From positions 62,001 to 126,000 of the forward strand of contig JAJDDY010000027.1 of assembly GCA_029260075.1 (NCBI GenBank): 64,000 nt of DNA, in the 5' to 3' direction. Of the stretch, positions 9,755 through 18,789 are shown piece by piece (position 1 is the first letter of the stretch; every line of letters starts with the position of its first letter). The DNA comes from Phycisphaerae bacterium (GTDB lineage: Bacteria > Planctomycetota > Phycisphaerae > UBA1845). The notes under the pieces are model-generated. The model worked only from the letters and a program-made list of their open reading frames with translations. It searched no databases and was not told where the DNA came from. Made by a program: the position numbers and the translations under genes.

Positions 9755-12700
9755 ATGCCAACACAGATGCACAACGAACGTACGAGCGCAACCCGTCGCG
9801 GAGTTGACGCATTGGTGCTTGCGCTGTGTTTGACCACAGCCGTGCGCGCTGAGCCGAGCCCAAGAGACTGCAAACGCCTCGGCCTGGTTCCACACGTCAT
9901 CTCTACCGACGCCGTGGGTCATCAGTCCCTCACTGGCGCCGACCTTGACGGCGACGGCGACATGGACGTTCTCGGTGCGTTCGCCAACGCCGACAAGATC
10001 GTGTGGCACGAGAACACGGACGGTTTGGGCACGTTCGGATCGCAGCGGATTATCGACGTGGGGGCGGACGGCGCCTCTTCCGTTTTCACTGCGGACCTGG
10101 ACGGCGACGGAGACATCGACGTGCTCGCGGTGCTCTCGAAGTCGTTCGGTGACGACAAGATCGCGTGGTACGAAAACATGGACGGAGGGGGTACGTTCGG
10201 CCCCCAGCGAATCATCACGACTGAATTGAATGCCCTGCCGTCCGTCTTTGCCGCCGACCTGGACGGCGACGGGGACATGGACGTCCTGTCCTCGTCACTG
10301 TTCGACAGCAAGATCGCATGGTACGAGAACACCGACGGGCTGGGCACCTTCGGACCGCAACAAACAATTACTACCAACGCCGCGGGTGCTCGTTCCGTCT
10401 TCTCCGCGGACCTGGATGGTGACGGTGATGCGGACGTACTCTCGGCGTCGTTCGGTGACAACAAGATTGCATGGTACGAAAACATTGACGGACGAGGCAC
10501 CTTCGGTCCGCAGCGGGTCATCACCACCGCCGCCAATCAAGCGGCGACCGTCTTCGCCGCAGACATGGATGGTGACGGTGACATCGACGTACTCTCGACT
10601 CACGAACGCGAGGGGCGTACGCGTGGTGGGATCACTTGGTACGAAAACATCGACGGACTGGGCACCTTCGGTCCACAACGTGTGATCATCGAAATATTTG
10701 GCGAACGCGTGGTCGCCTTGGCGTCGGATCTGGACGGTGACGGGGACACCGATGTCCTATCGGTACCCCAAGGAACCGGAGGAATGGCGTGGTACGAAAA
10801 CATCTGCAATACGGGCACCTTCGGATCGCAATGTGTCATCCCGAACAACGCATCGAGTGCCTTGGCCATCTTCGCAGCAGACCTGGACGGTGACGGTGAC
10901 AAAGACATCATCGCAGCGTTTCGCGGCAAGGTCGCCTGGTTCGAGAACAAGGTCGACGGCAAAGGGAGCGACTGCAACGCCAACGACATCAACGACGACT
11001 GCGACATCGTCGACCACACAAGTCCTGACTGCAACGCCAACATCGTGCCGGACGAATGTGAGGTGGCTGATCTGACGAGCCCCGATTGCAACGGCAACAC
11101 CCGACCGGATGAATGCGATGTCGATGACGGAAGGAGTCAGGATTGCAACCGCAACGCGATCCCCGACCAATGCGACGTAGCCGATCAGACAAGCGCTGAC
11201 TGCAACGACAACGGCCGTCCGGACGAATGCGACATCCGGCAAACTGGCCAAGACGAAATAGACCGAGACGGCGACGACAACGGAATCCTAGACGAATGCG
11301 AACTTGCCGACATGCCGAGCCGAGACTGCAACGGCAATGGCCGACTGGACAAATGCGATATCGCTGCGAGATCGAGTCAGGATTGCAACCTCAACGCAAG
11401 CCCTGACGAATGTGACCTGAACGACCAGACAAGCACCGATTGCAACGGCAACGGCCGGCCGGACGAATGCGACGCGGGTCGATTTGGTGACGGTTCAAGT
11501 CAAGACTGCAACAGCAACTTCGTCCCCGACGAATGCGACCTTGCCGACCAATCAAGCGCGGACTGCAACGCCAATGAGCGGCCTGATGAGTGCGACCTCG
11601 CCGCCCGAGAGTTCGAGAATTCCTCTATCATCACCCGCGCCGACCGTCCCCGTTCCGTCTTCGCCGCCGACCTGGACGGCGACGGAGACATCGACGTCCT
11701 TTCTGCGTCCAGTGCTGACGACAAGATCGCATGGTACCAAAACACCAACGGACTGGGAACGTTCGGACCGCCGCGGGTCATCACGACCGAGGCCGACGGG
11801 GCCTTCTCCGTATTCGCTGCGGACCTGGACGGCGACGGAGATGTCGACGTCCTTTCGGCATCAATCGGTGACAACAAAATCACATGGTACGAAAACAGCG
11901 ACGGCCTCGGTATGTTTGAACCACGGCTCATCACCGACACCGCCTACGCTCCCCAATCCGTCTTCGCAGCAGACCTGGACCGCGACGGCGACATCGACGT
12001 CCTCTCGGCATCGTTTGGACTCAACATGATCGCCTGGTACGAAAACTCCGACGGGCGCGGCGCCTTCGACCCGCTACACATTATCAGCTTGGGACCCGAC
12101 GGGTACGCAGCCGTTTTCGCGGCAGATCTGGACGGCGACGGAGACATCGATGTCCTTTCGTCGTCGTGGGGTGACGGCGAGGTGGCTTGGTACGAGAACA
12201 TAGACGGCCTTGGACGGTTTGGACCGCGACGAGTTATCACTACCGACGCACCCGGTGCCCGTTCCGTTTTCGCTATTGACCTTGACGGCGATGGGGCCAT
12301 CGACGTCCTTTCGGCGTCCAGCACTGAACGCAAGATCGCATGGTACAAAAACACGGACGGACTGGGCATGTTCGGACCACCGCGGGTCATTACAACCGAC
12401 GCCAATGGGGCCCGCTCCGTCTTTGCGGCAGACCTGGATAGCGACGGAGACATCGACGTCCTTTCGGCATCAAATGGTGACGACAAGATCGCGTGGTACG
12501 AGAACATTGACGGCCTTGGCCTGTTTGTACGACGGGTCATCACGACCAGCGCCAATGGTGCCGAATCCGTCTTCGCCGCCGACGTGGATGGCGACGGAGA
12601 CCTTGATGTCCTCTCGGCGTCTGCGAACGACGACAAGATCGCGTGGTACCAGAACAATCCGGTCAGCTACGACTGCAACGGCAACGGCATTCCCGACGAA

Positions 12701-13021
12701 TGCGAACCTGATGACGACGGCGACGCCGACGACGTTACCGATATCTGCGACTTGTGCGTCGACTCTTTGACCGATGAATTCCTAACCGTGGTAAGCTGTG
12801 TGACCACGATCGACAACGTACTGTTCGACGATGGCTGCACGATGGCCGACCTAATTGCTGAGTGTGAAGACGCACCGCGCCGTCGCGGGGACTTGCTACG
12901 ATGCGTCAAGGATATCGCTGGTCAGTGGCTTGCGGATGGCATCATTTCCGGCAGAGAGCATGGGCGAATCGTTTCGTGCGCTGCGATTGGGAAGAAGCGT
13001 CCGATGCGAATCGACCGGTAG
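9755..13021 (+). CDS. large exported FG-GAP/VCBS repeat protein with DCN repeats
   Basis: A protein of 1088 residues from the ATG at 9755. GAAGGG seven bases before it favours this over an upstream in-frame start at 9710. A signal peptide ends near VRAEP. Seven FG-GAP-like units (core VFAADLDGDGDIDVL, each followed by KIAWYENxDGLGTFGPxRVI) fill roughly the first third. Then come about eleven Cys-containing units of the form DCNGNGRPDECD, then seven more FG-GAP-like units, then one last DCNGNGIPDECE and a Cys-rich tail. Each FG-GAP unit has a DxDGDGDxD loop, so the protein should bind many Ca ions and fold as beta-propellers joined by a disulfide- or Ca-stabilised stalk. Function unknown; cell-surface or extracellular is the likely location. 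Confidence 0.85.
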   Translation: MPTQMHNERTSATRRGVDALVLALCLTTAVRAEPSPRDCKRLGLVPHVISTDAVGHQSLTGADLDGDGDMDVLGAFANADKIVWHENTDGLGTFGSQRIIDVGADGASSVFTADLDGDGDIDVLAVLSKSFGDDKIAWYENMDGGGTFGPQRIITTELNALPSVFAADLDGDGDMDVLSSSLFDSKIAWYENTDGLGTFGPQQTITTNAAGARSVFSADLDGDGDADVLSASFGDNKIAWYENIDGRGTFGPQRVITTAANQAATVFAADMDGDGDIDVLSTHEREGRTRGGITWYENIDGLGTFGPQRVIIEIFGERVVALASDLDGDGDTDVLSVPQGTGGMAWYENICNTGTFGSQCVIPNNASSALAIFAADLDGDGDKDIIAAFRGKVAWFENKVDGKGSDCNANDINDDCDIVDHTSPDCNANIVPDECEVADLTSPDCNGNTRPDECDVDDGRSQDCNRNAIPDQCDVADQTSADCNDNGRPDECDIRQTGQDEIDRDGDDNGILDECELADMPSRDCNGNGRLDKCDIAARSSQDCNLNASPDECDLNDQTSTDCNGNGRPDECDAGRFGDGSSQDCNSNFVPDECDLADQSSADCNANERPDECDLAAREFENSSIITRADRPRSVFAADLDGDGDIDVLSASSADDKIAWYQNTNGLGTFGPPRVITTEADGAFSVFAADLDGDGDVDVLSASIGDNKITWYENSDGLGMFEPRLITDTAYAPQSVFAADLDRDGDIDVLSASFGLNMIAWYENSDGRGAFDPLHIISLGPDGYAAVFAADLDGDGDIDVLSSSWGDGEVAWYENIDGLGRFGPRRVITTDAPGARSVFAIDLDGDGAIDVLSASSTERKIAWYKNTDGLGMFGPPRVITTDANGARSVFAADLDSDGDIDVLSASNGDDKIAWYENIDGLGLFVRRVITTSANGAESVFAADVDGDGDLDVLSASANDDKIAWYQNNPVSYDCNGNGIPDECEPDDDGDADDVTDICDLCVDSLTDEFLTVVSCVTTIDNVLFDDGCTMADLIAECEDAPRRRGDLLRCVKDIAGQWLADGIISGREHGRIVSCAAIGKKRPMRIDR

Positions 13022-13171
13022 TTTGTAGGCTTGTCGGGTTCGTGTGTGAGTCGCGTGTCGACGGCTATGACCCCAACAGTCTGTTGAACAAGGCTGGTAT
13101 CCACGCGACGTTGCGAACCCACCTCGGCAGCGGAAAGTGTCTCCGTCAGACGGAAGAAATCGCCTACGGAT

Positions 13172-13190
13172 CACCGGCTGGAATCCGGTG
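13172..13190. repeat. family B hairpin repeat, degenerate copy
   Basis: CACCGGCTGGAATCCGGTG, one mismatch from the perfect family B stem-loop (CACCGGCT/AGCCGGTG around a 3-base loop). Flanks GATCA and GCCACACTT match the other copies. It lies between the FG-GAP gene and the IF2_N gene. Confidence 0.55.
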
Positions 13191-13235
13191 CCACACTTCT
13201 TCAACGGGATGCTATGACCCCGACACACGAACAGT

Positions 13236-13406
13236 TCAGTCGGACGCGGCGATCTTCGCTCGAACGAGACGCTCGGCGTCGGCGTTGAGCTTGGCGATGC
13301 TGTTTTGAATCGGGATGCCAGCCTCACGACACAGATCGATAACTCGGCGCGAGGTGACGCCCAGTTCTTTGGCTAGCTGCTTGACTTTGATGGGCTTGGT
13401 GGTCAT
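13236..13406 (-). CDS. stand-alone IF2_N-type small protein (56 aa)
   Basis: A 56-residue protein, MTTKPIKVKQLAKELGVTSR and onward through RVIDLCREAGIPIQNSIAKL to the end IAASD. This matches the N-terminal small domain of translation initiation factor IF-2 (IF2_N, a winged-helix-like fold: KVxxLAKELGVxxxxVIxLCxxxGI). AAGGAAG lies four bases before the ATG, a strong ribosome binding site. It is too short for most gene callers. The CvpA gene lies upstream on the same strand, 227 bases away with a family A repeat between. IF2_N domains outside IF-2 are found in some planctomycete proteins; here the domain is the whole protein. Role unknown, possibly nucleic acid binding. Confidence 0.75.
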   Translation of the reverse strand: MTTKPIKVKQLAKELGVTSRRVIDLCREAGIPIQNSIAKLNADAERLVRAKIAASD

Positions 13407-13519
13407 GGTCTTCCTTGTTGATTGTCATCCGTTGGTCTTCGACTGCACCGTCTACGTGGTCGACGCCGTCAGAGGCCTGAACGCAAAACCGCGAATGATT
13501 CGACTCCCCCACGCAGACG

Positions 13520-13602
13520 ATCCGAGCCGCGACCGCAAGGGAGCGACCTTAGGTCGCCACACCGGATTTCAAACGTCCGCTTCCTTACGGGCGCGGCTCC
13601 GT
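13520..13602. repeat. family A palindromic repeat
   Basis: Arms GAGCCGCGACCGCAAGGGAG and CGCTTCCTTACGGGCGCGGC, inverted, with a 30-40 base spacer containing GGATTTCAAACGTC, which also occurs inverted in the copy at 9215-9310. Lies between the CvpA gene and the IF2_N gene. Confidence 0.6.
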
Positions 13603-13632
13603 ATGCCCGTCAATGCAATGTGTGACGGAGCG

Positions 13633-15456
13633 CTAGTCCGGCGCGGTCAGGTTTTGACTTGTCAGATCGTCAGCCCGTGTGGCCGCGCCCCCCGTGCTGA
13701 AGCGAACGATAGTCGCACCCGGATCGACGAGGAAGAGCAGGACGAAACGGTCGTCGCGTTTCAGTGTCTTCTCGTTGATCTTGCTGAACTTGCCCATGCC
13801 ACCGATGGCTCCGACCGGGTTGCTGAAGTATTGGACTTCTATGGTCTTCGTACCGTTCACGTCGGCGATCGCGTACTTGCCCGTCACCTTGTAGCGGCGC
13901 CCTCGTTCATCCTGCACGAAGTAGTTCTGCAACGTCGCCACCGCGAAGCTGAGCGCCTTACCCAGCGTGCTCCCCGCCTGAAGCTTCTCACCCTCGAACT
14001 GCAACAGACGCTTGTCGGCGGGTACGTGAAACTTGGCGACGGGCGGGTCGGAACCCTCAGCCTGATTGTTATAGTCGGCGATCAGATGGCCTGAGACCAT
14101 CGCCCCGCGCTTGACGTCGGCATTCTTGAGTCCACGGTAGGAAGTCAGTGTAATCGGCAGCTCGTCACTGAATCGCGTGCCGCCTTCTTTGACGGTTACG
14201 CCACGAACGTTCCCCTTCCGCCGCCGCGTGGGCGGCGCGTCGGATGATGTCGATCGGTGCGAACGCCGCGAGGCGCGACGCGACGCGGGCGGCGGCGTAT
14301 CCGACGCTTTCGAACTGGTTGGTATCACCGGCGCCGTTGCGGATGAATCCGACGACGACTTCGCTTCGGCCGGACCAATCGCCTGGCGGGCTGACCGCTT
14401 GTACTCCAAGAACGTCGGCAAAAATGACTCCGGCAGCTCGAAAACCATCTCGATCTCCATACCGCCACCGCGAGGCGCAAAAACTTCATCTATGACCGGT
14501 GTCGCCTTGTACAGTCCCTTGAGGCGAATATGCCGGTTCGTGGGGTCGTTGGCGTCTTCTTGTTGAATGGCCACGGGGAAGTACTGCTCCAGAGGTCCGG
14601 ACTTGCCCTGTCGACCGACCATCCGGAATTGGCGAAGCGTAAAGTTGACGGTCTTGTTTTCATCGCGGGCTTTGTTGGACAACCTGACGCGCACCATGCG
14701 CAACGTCTTCCCAGCCGTCGGCGGAATGGGCTCATAGGTCGGCCCCTCCCCGCTGCGCGCGTCGCCCGGCTTGAGGCGGTAAACCGTGTCCACCTCTTGC
14801 GTAGCTATTATGGACATGGAACCGGGCGGAGCGTAGCGAGACACCCCGCCGTGCGTCGCCCCAACCCACCCGATCACCTGCGTAAGATTCGGATTGTGCT
14901 CGTGAAAATCGAGCTCGCTGCTGAAGATACCGGCGGAAAGCATTGCGGCGACTTTGACTACAAACTTGTCAGGGCTCAAGAGCAGCGATCGCTCCTCCGC
15001 CGATTCGCTCGCCGACGAATCGGCACCGGTCGGATCCGGTCTGATCGGGGTCACGCGCGAGAAACCGAGTATCGATCCGTCGTGAAAGGGAAGCATCTGC
15101 AGGGCGAGCGCAAGCACGCCGACGATGGTCATCGCGGTGATCACGCCACAGATACCCGCCCCCGCGCGATCGACAATGGCCGGCAGCAAACAGGCTCGCT
15201 TGATCACCTTATCGAAGAGCAAACGGAGCACGATAAGCGGAACGGCGAAGGCCAAGGCGAGGGAGATCGACATGGCGAAACTCGGTCGCCACATGGGCGC
15301 CACCCACTGAATGGCGATCCATTCATACGTTCCGACAGCCGTCGCCGCACAGGAGAGCGTCAGCACGAGCATGATCAGCGAACTGAAAAGCCCCTGCGTC
15401 GCTTGCCGAATGCTGATGCCTATGATCAATGCGACCAGCAGCAGTGATAACCACAT
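13633..15456 (-). CDS. CvpA-family membrane protein with large C-terminal domain
   Basis: A protein of 607 residues. The first 125 or so form about four membrane segments, starting MWLSLLLVALIIGISIRQAT, with the CvpA (colicin V production) family look. The remaining 480 residues are soluble. They include a beta-rich part (LRMVRVRLSNKARDENKTVN), a low-complexity Ser/Arg/Pro linker (about 375-415) and a final beta-rich segment. CvpA proteins usually have about 160-250 residues, so this is a much enlarged form. It starts 15 bases after the PilB-like gene, so the two are almost certainly co-transcribed and may act together at the membrane. Function unknown. Confidence 0.75.
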   Translation of the reverse strand: MWLSLLLVALIIGISIRQATQGLFSSLIMLVLTLSCAATAVGTYEWIAIQWVAPMWRPSFAMSISLALAFAVPLIVLRLLFDKVIKRACLLPAIVDRAGAGICGVITAMTIVGVLALALQMLPFHDGSILGFSRVTPIRPDPTGADSSASESAEERSLLLSPDKFVVKVAAMLSAGIFSSELDFHEHNPNLTQVIGWVGATHGGVSRYAPPGSMSIIATQEVDTVYRLKPGDARSGEGPTYEPIPPTAGKTLRMVRVRLSNKARDENKTVNFTLRQFRMVGRQGKSGPLEQYFPVAIQQEDANDPTNRHIRLKGLYKATPVIDEVFAPRGGGMEIEMVFELPESFLPTFLEYKRSARQAIGPAEAKSSSDSSATAPVIPTSSKASDTPPPASRRASRRSHRSTSSDAPPTRRRKGNVRGVTVKEGGTRFSDELPITLTSYRGLKNADVKRGAMVSGHLIADYNNQAEGSDPPVAKFHVPADKRLLQFEGEKLQAGSTLGKALSFAVATLQNYFVQDERGRRYKVTGKYAIADVNGTKTIEVQYFSNPVGAIGGMGKFSKINEKTLKRDDRFVLLFLVDPGATIVRFSTGGAATRADDLTSQNLTAPD

Positions 15457-15471
15457 GGTGTCTTTCTCGCC

Positions 15472-17142
15472 CTATTTGTCGCCCTGTTTGAGGCAGCGGA
15501 GGATTTCGTTCATGCTCGTCGTACCGTCAATCACCTTCAACAAGCCCTCTTCCTGCATGTAGAACATTCTGTTCTTTCGAGCCTGGGCCTTGATCTTGGC
15601 GACCGGCGCCCCCTCCGCGAGGAGTTCCTTCAGGGACGCGTCCACAATTAACAACTCGAAGATTCCGGTACGACCTTTGTACGAGGTGCCTTGACATTCG
15701 ACGCACGGTATGACGCGACCCCTTCGGTCCACCTTGGGCTCCGACGGCGGCCTGTAAAAACACTCGATCTTGTCCGCCGACATGTTCAGCTTCTTGAGCG
15801 TGGCGGCGTCGGGCTCGAACGCTTCCCGACACTCCTTGCACAGCACGCGCACAAGACGTTGATTCACAACGCCAATCAGCGACTTCGCCACGAGGGAGTT
15901 TTTCCCCACAAACGTTATGTACTTGCTGAGGGCGTCCATACTATCCTTCGCCGTCAGGCCAAGATAAATCTTGCGGTCATCGGCGGCTGCTCGCGCGGCG
16001 ATCTGGGCTGTTTCACGATCCTCGCACTCGCCGACCATGACAATGTCCGGTTCTTTGCGCAGCACGGTCTGCAGCATGCGTGCGTAATTCACGTCCGAAT
16101 TGGCGCCCTCGTATTGATGCTGGGTGATGTTGTCCACTTCTGTGAGCGGACGGCGCTCCAACGCGTGGATGTTGTTCATGTACGCATCGTGGCTGCGAAG
16201 GATGGCGTATTGCGTCGTCGTCAAGCCCTGGTGTTCCGGCGCGCTGATGAGAAACAGACCGTGCGACTGACCGAGTATTTTCTTAATACCCCCCAGCCGC
16301 GACGACGCCAGACCGAGTTCGTGCAGTCGCATCACCCGCGGGTCGGCGTTGATATTAAGCCGCATCCGCTCTCCAGCGGTCGTCCCCGACGTGTATACGT
16401 CCGTCTTGCCGGGGTTTCCGGATGCGCTGAGCAACGCCGCTTCGATTGACCCGTGCTGTGGTCGCCGAATTTCTTCTACCTTCAGACCGGCTATTTGCTT
16501 GAGAAATCGAACCAATCGCTCGCCAATCTCAGGCTCGATGCCCTCTTCCCGCTCGGTCGAGACGCCGTCGATCCGGTAGACGAGTCGATACTTCTCCTTG
16601 CCGGCGACGATGTCGGCGGCGCAAGCGCGACGCCAAAGCAAATCGTATAAGAACTCCTGCACGTCCTGAAACGCCTGGGCGTCGTCGGGATCGTCAGGGA
16701 GTTCAACGAACTTGTCGTCATGATCTGTGAGCTTGACGCGGAGACCCTTATCCTTGATGCGTTTTCTGCCGTCGCCGCGGGAAAGGACTCGCTTAACGTG
16801 CCCGATCGTCAGCACCTTGGCCGACGCCACCATGCGACTGTTGCGATGCACGACATACGCGAGCATGGCGCCGCCCGCGAGTGATACCCAAGCGGTGATG
16901 CCGACGGCGAACATCGAACCGTGCCACATGGGGACCATGAACAGCACGAAGGTGGCCACACAGGCGCCGGCCAACACGACCATGTTCCACTGCTCGCGGC
17001 GTGTCTTGACCACATTAGTATCGCGATCGACCCACTGAGCCGCGAAGGCCCACAGAAGCAGCATCACCACGACGACGGCGACTTTGACCACGCTGACATA
17101 CGGTCCTGAGTCAACCGATAAGGCAAGCAACGGTGTTATCAC
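15472..17142 (-). CDS. membrane-anchored PilB/GspE-like protein lacking a Walker A lysine
   Basis: A protein of 556 residues. Three hydrophobic segments (about 18-37, 53-71, 77-97) precede a type II/IV secretion ATPase-like region. PDIVMVGECEDRETAQIAAR (about 365-384) matches the Walker B block of PilB/GspE. Cys pairs CKEC (435-438) and CVEC (480-483) match the family's zinc site. At the P-loop position the protein reads SAPEHQGLTTTQYA (about 300-313), where the family has GPTGSGKTTTLYA: the lysine and first glycines are gone. The His box is also altered. It therefore probably does not hydrolyse ATP in the usual way. Known PilB/GspE proteins are cytosolic and lack membrane segments. The CvpA-like gene follows 15 bases downstream. 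Confidence 0.85.
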   Translation of the reverse strand: MITPLLALSVDSGPYVSVVKVAVVVVMLLLWAFAAQWVDRDTNVVKTRREQWNMVVLAGACVATFVLFMVPMWHGSMFAVGITAWVSLAGGAMLAYVVHRNSRMVASAKVLTIGHVKRVLSRGDGRKRIKDKGLRVKLTDHDDKFVELPDDPDDAQAFQDVQEFLYDLLWRRACAADIVAGKEKYRLVYRIDGVSTEREEGIEPEIGERLVRFLKQIAGLKVEEIRRPQHGSIEAALLSASGNPGKTDVYTSGTTAGERMRLNINADPRVMRLHELGLASSRLGGIKKILGQSHGLFLISAPEHQGLTTTQYAILRSHDAYMNNIHALERRPLTEVDNITQHQYEGANSDVNYARMLQTVLRKEPDIVMVGECEDRETAQIAARAAADDRKIYLGLTAKDSMDALSKYITFVGKNSLVAKSLIGVVNQRLVRVLCKECREAFEPDAATLKKLNMSADKIECFYRPPSEPKVDRRGRVIPCVECQGTSYKGRTGIFELLIVDASLKELLAEGAPVAKIKAQARKNRMFYMQEEGLLKVIDGTTSMNEILRCLKQGDK

Positions 17143-17460
17143 TTACATTCCTTCAATGGATACGCGGACGGAGCCACCCTGGGCGCCGCGACAATCTCAA
17201 GTTTGGCGATCGCATATATCGCTGCAAACGCCGGGAACCACTCGGCCTACGCGCGCGGCCACGCCAATCAAACGGAGCGCGATGGCCCCGCAAGGCCGTT
17301 CGAACGCCCGCCGGAGACCAAGAGCATCCTTCGCTGCGGCGAAACGCAGCCCCAGCGTGGCGTGCGTTGGCCACAGCCGCTCAATTCTAGGCCCTGCGAC
17401 AACGTTCGCAACCGCCCGTCCTGCCGCCCGATCAGGTCGGGTGCATGACACCTTCGGCGG

Positions 17461-17598
17461 GTGCGCCATTCTTCGCCGTAGGCGAAGGGTGGGAGACGGA
17501 TAGTTCACGAAAAAACCAGCATTCCCCCACCTTCGCGTCACAGGGCGGTTGTTCTTCCATGTGGTGCGTTACGCGGTGACGCGAAGAATGGGGCACCG
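17461..17598. repeat. family E inverted pair of hairpins
   Basis: Forward copy: GCGCCATT, stem CTTCGCC-GTA-GGCGAAG (17471-17487), then GGTGGGAGACG. Inverted copy: CCCCCAC, stem arms CTTCGCGTCAC (17531-17541) and GTGACGCGAAG (17576-17586), then AATGGGGCACC. The outer flanks of the two are themselves complementary. The same arrangement, with other stem sequences, is at 32180-32287. Confidence 0.6.
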
Positions 17599-17765
17599 AC
17601 ATCTGTTCTCACGCCGCCGAATCCCGTCTTGCACCCGACCAAGTCTCTAATGGATTTACGACTGGCCGACGTAATAGTTCGAGGTTGGCGCACCCCACGG
17701 TCGCCGCGCAGCCGCCCGTGACAACGGGACTTGTCCCCGTCAAGAGGTGAAAATCGCTAACGGAT

Positions 17766-17784
17766 CACCGGCTGGAAGCCGGTG
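17766..17784. repeat. family B hairpin repeat
   Basis: Perfect 8-base stem CACCGGCT / AGCCGGTG around GGA (TCC on the other strand), with flanks GATCA and CCACACTTGTTCAAC. It sits 22 bases downstream of the stop of the SDR gene. There is no T-run, so it is not a classical terminator. Confidence 0.65.
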
Positions 17785-17806
17785 CCACACTTGTTCAACT
17801 GTGCTG

Positions 17807-18550
17807 CTAGGCGATAGATCGACCGCCGTCGATGGGGATGATCTGACCGGTGATGTAGTCACCCGACTCGACAAGATAGCGAACGAGACCCGCGACCTCC
17901 TCGGCTGAGCCCTCCCTCTGGAGCGGCACTTTCGCCCGCAGATCGCTACGCACCTGCTCGGAGTAATCCGCCGGGAACATGGCGATGCCCGGGGCGATAC
18001 CGTTCACTTGGACGGCGGGGGCGAGTGTCTTGGCTAGCCCCTTGGTGAGCGCCGAAAGACCGGCCTTCGACACGCTGTAGACCAAATGGTCGACCAACGG
18101 CCTGTCGCCCCAAATGTCGCAGAGATTGACGATCTTTCCGGATCCGCCGCGTGCGAGATGACCGGCCGCTTGCTTGCAGAGACCGAGCGGAGCTACGAGA
18201 TTCGTCCGCAACATGCCTTCCGCCTGTTCGAGATCGAAACCGTCGAGCGTGTCCGAGCCCGCCACCTCGAACTGCGACGCGTTGTTGATGAGCACGTCCA
18301 ACCCGCCGAGTTCCGCGACCGTCTGTTCGACGATGTCGGACCAGACCGACGGGTTGGTCAAGTCGCCGCCGACCGCCTTGCCCTGACCACCGCGTCGCGA
18401 TATCACGTCGACGAGCTCCGCCGCCTCTGCCCCTGAGTTGTGGTAGTGGATCGCCACGCGGCAGCCGGCGTCCGCCAGCTCGAGCACGATCGCCCGCCCC
18501 ACGCGCCTGGCGCCCCCCGTCACCAACGCTACCGCGCCGTCAAGTTTCAC
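17807..18550 (-). CDS. pteridine reductase-like short-chain dehydrogenase
   Basis: A protein of 247 residues, a classical SDR with Rossmann motif TGGARRVG (11-18) and NNAS (89-92). The active site is not the common Ser-Tyr-Lys: the motif reads VNLCDIWGDRPLVDHLVYSV followed by SK, giving Asp145, Tyr158 and Lys162. The Asp-Tyr spacing of 13 and the TGxxRR nucleotide loop match pteridine reductase (PTR1) and FolM-type dihydromonapterin reductases, which use NADPH to reduce pterins. The C-terminus GQIIPIDGGRSI is typical. I infer a pterin or folate substrate; FabG-like reduction is less likely because the Ser is missing. Confidence 0.8.
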   Translation of the reverse strand: MKLDGAVALVTGGARRVGRAIVLELADAGCRVAIHYHNSGAEAAELVDVISRRGGQGKAVGGDLTNPSVWSDIVEQTVAELGGLDVLINNASQFEVAGSDTLDGFDLEQAEGMLRTNLVAPLGLCKQAAGHLARGGSGKIVNLCDIWGDRPLVDHLVYSVSKAGLSALTKGLAKTLAPAVQVNGIAPGIAMFPADYSEQVRSDLRAKVPLQREGSAEEVAGLVRYLVESGDYITGQIIPIDGGRSIA

Positions 18551-18557
18551 ATTGATA

Positions 18558-18720
18558 CTCCCAACAGCCTGTTGAAAAAGTGTGGCATGTGACCGTAGCG
18601 CGCTATTAACAAAGTGTGGCCCCGGCTTCCAACCAGTGATCCTTGAGCAATTTCCGTCCCTTGACGGTAACGCGGCCCGCTGTCACGGGCGGGCTCACGG
18701 CGACGCGATTGAATACGTGC
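18558..18720. repeat. degenerate family B repeat region
   Basis: Contains CCCAACAGCCTGTTGAAAAA (a palindrome around CAGCCTGTTG that recurs at 13077, 19198, 19431 and 22621) followed by a damaged family B hairpin (GGCCCCGGCTTCCAACCAGTG near 18618-18638). No gene is visible between 18551 and 18789. Confidence 0.45.
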
Positions 18721-18789
18721 CTTGTCCGACAGGCTGCGAGGTATTTCCTGGATCAGGCGTGACGCGCCCACTGCGGGGACTGGCCCAAA

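Larger units (their letters stand above)
17143..17806. other. intergenic region with hairpin repeats
   Basis: About 660 bases containing a pair of family E hairpins (17461-17598) and one family B hairpin (17766-17784). No coding frame has a recognisable domain. It probably includes the promoter for the PilB-like gene near 17143-17250, but none is clear. Confidence 0.45.

Noticed and set aside
12901-13327. Reading frames of 135 and 143 residues after the FG-GAP gene
   Set aside because: They run through a family B repeat and antisense to the IF2_N gene; text such as GTGFQPVI is the usual translation of the repeat.
17766-17784. Family B hairpin as rho-independent terminator of the SDR gene
   Set aside because: No T-run follows the stem on either strand, and the same hairpin occurs away from gene ends.
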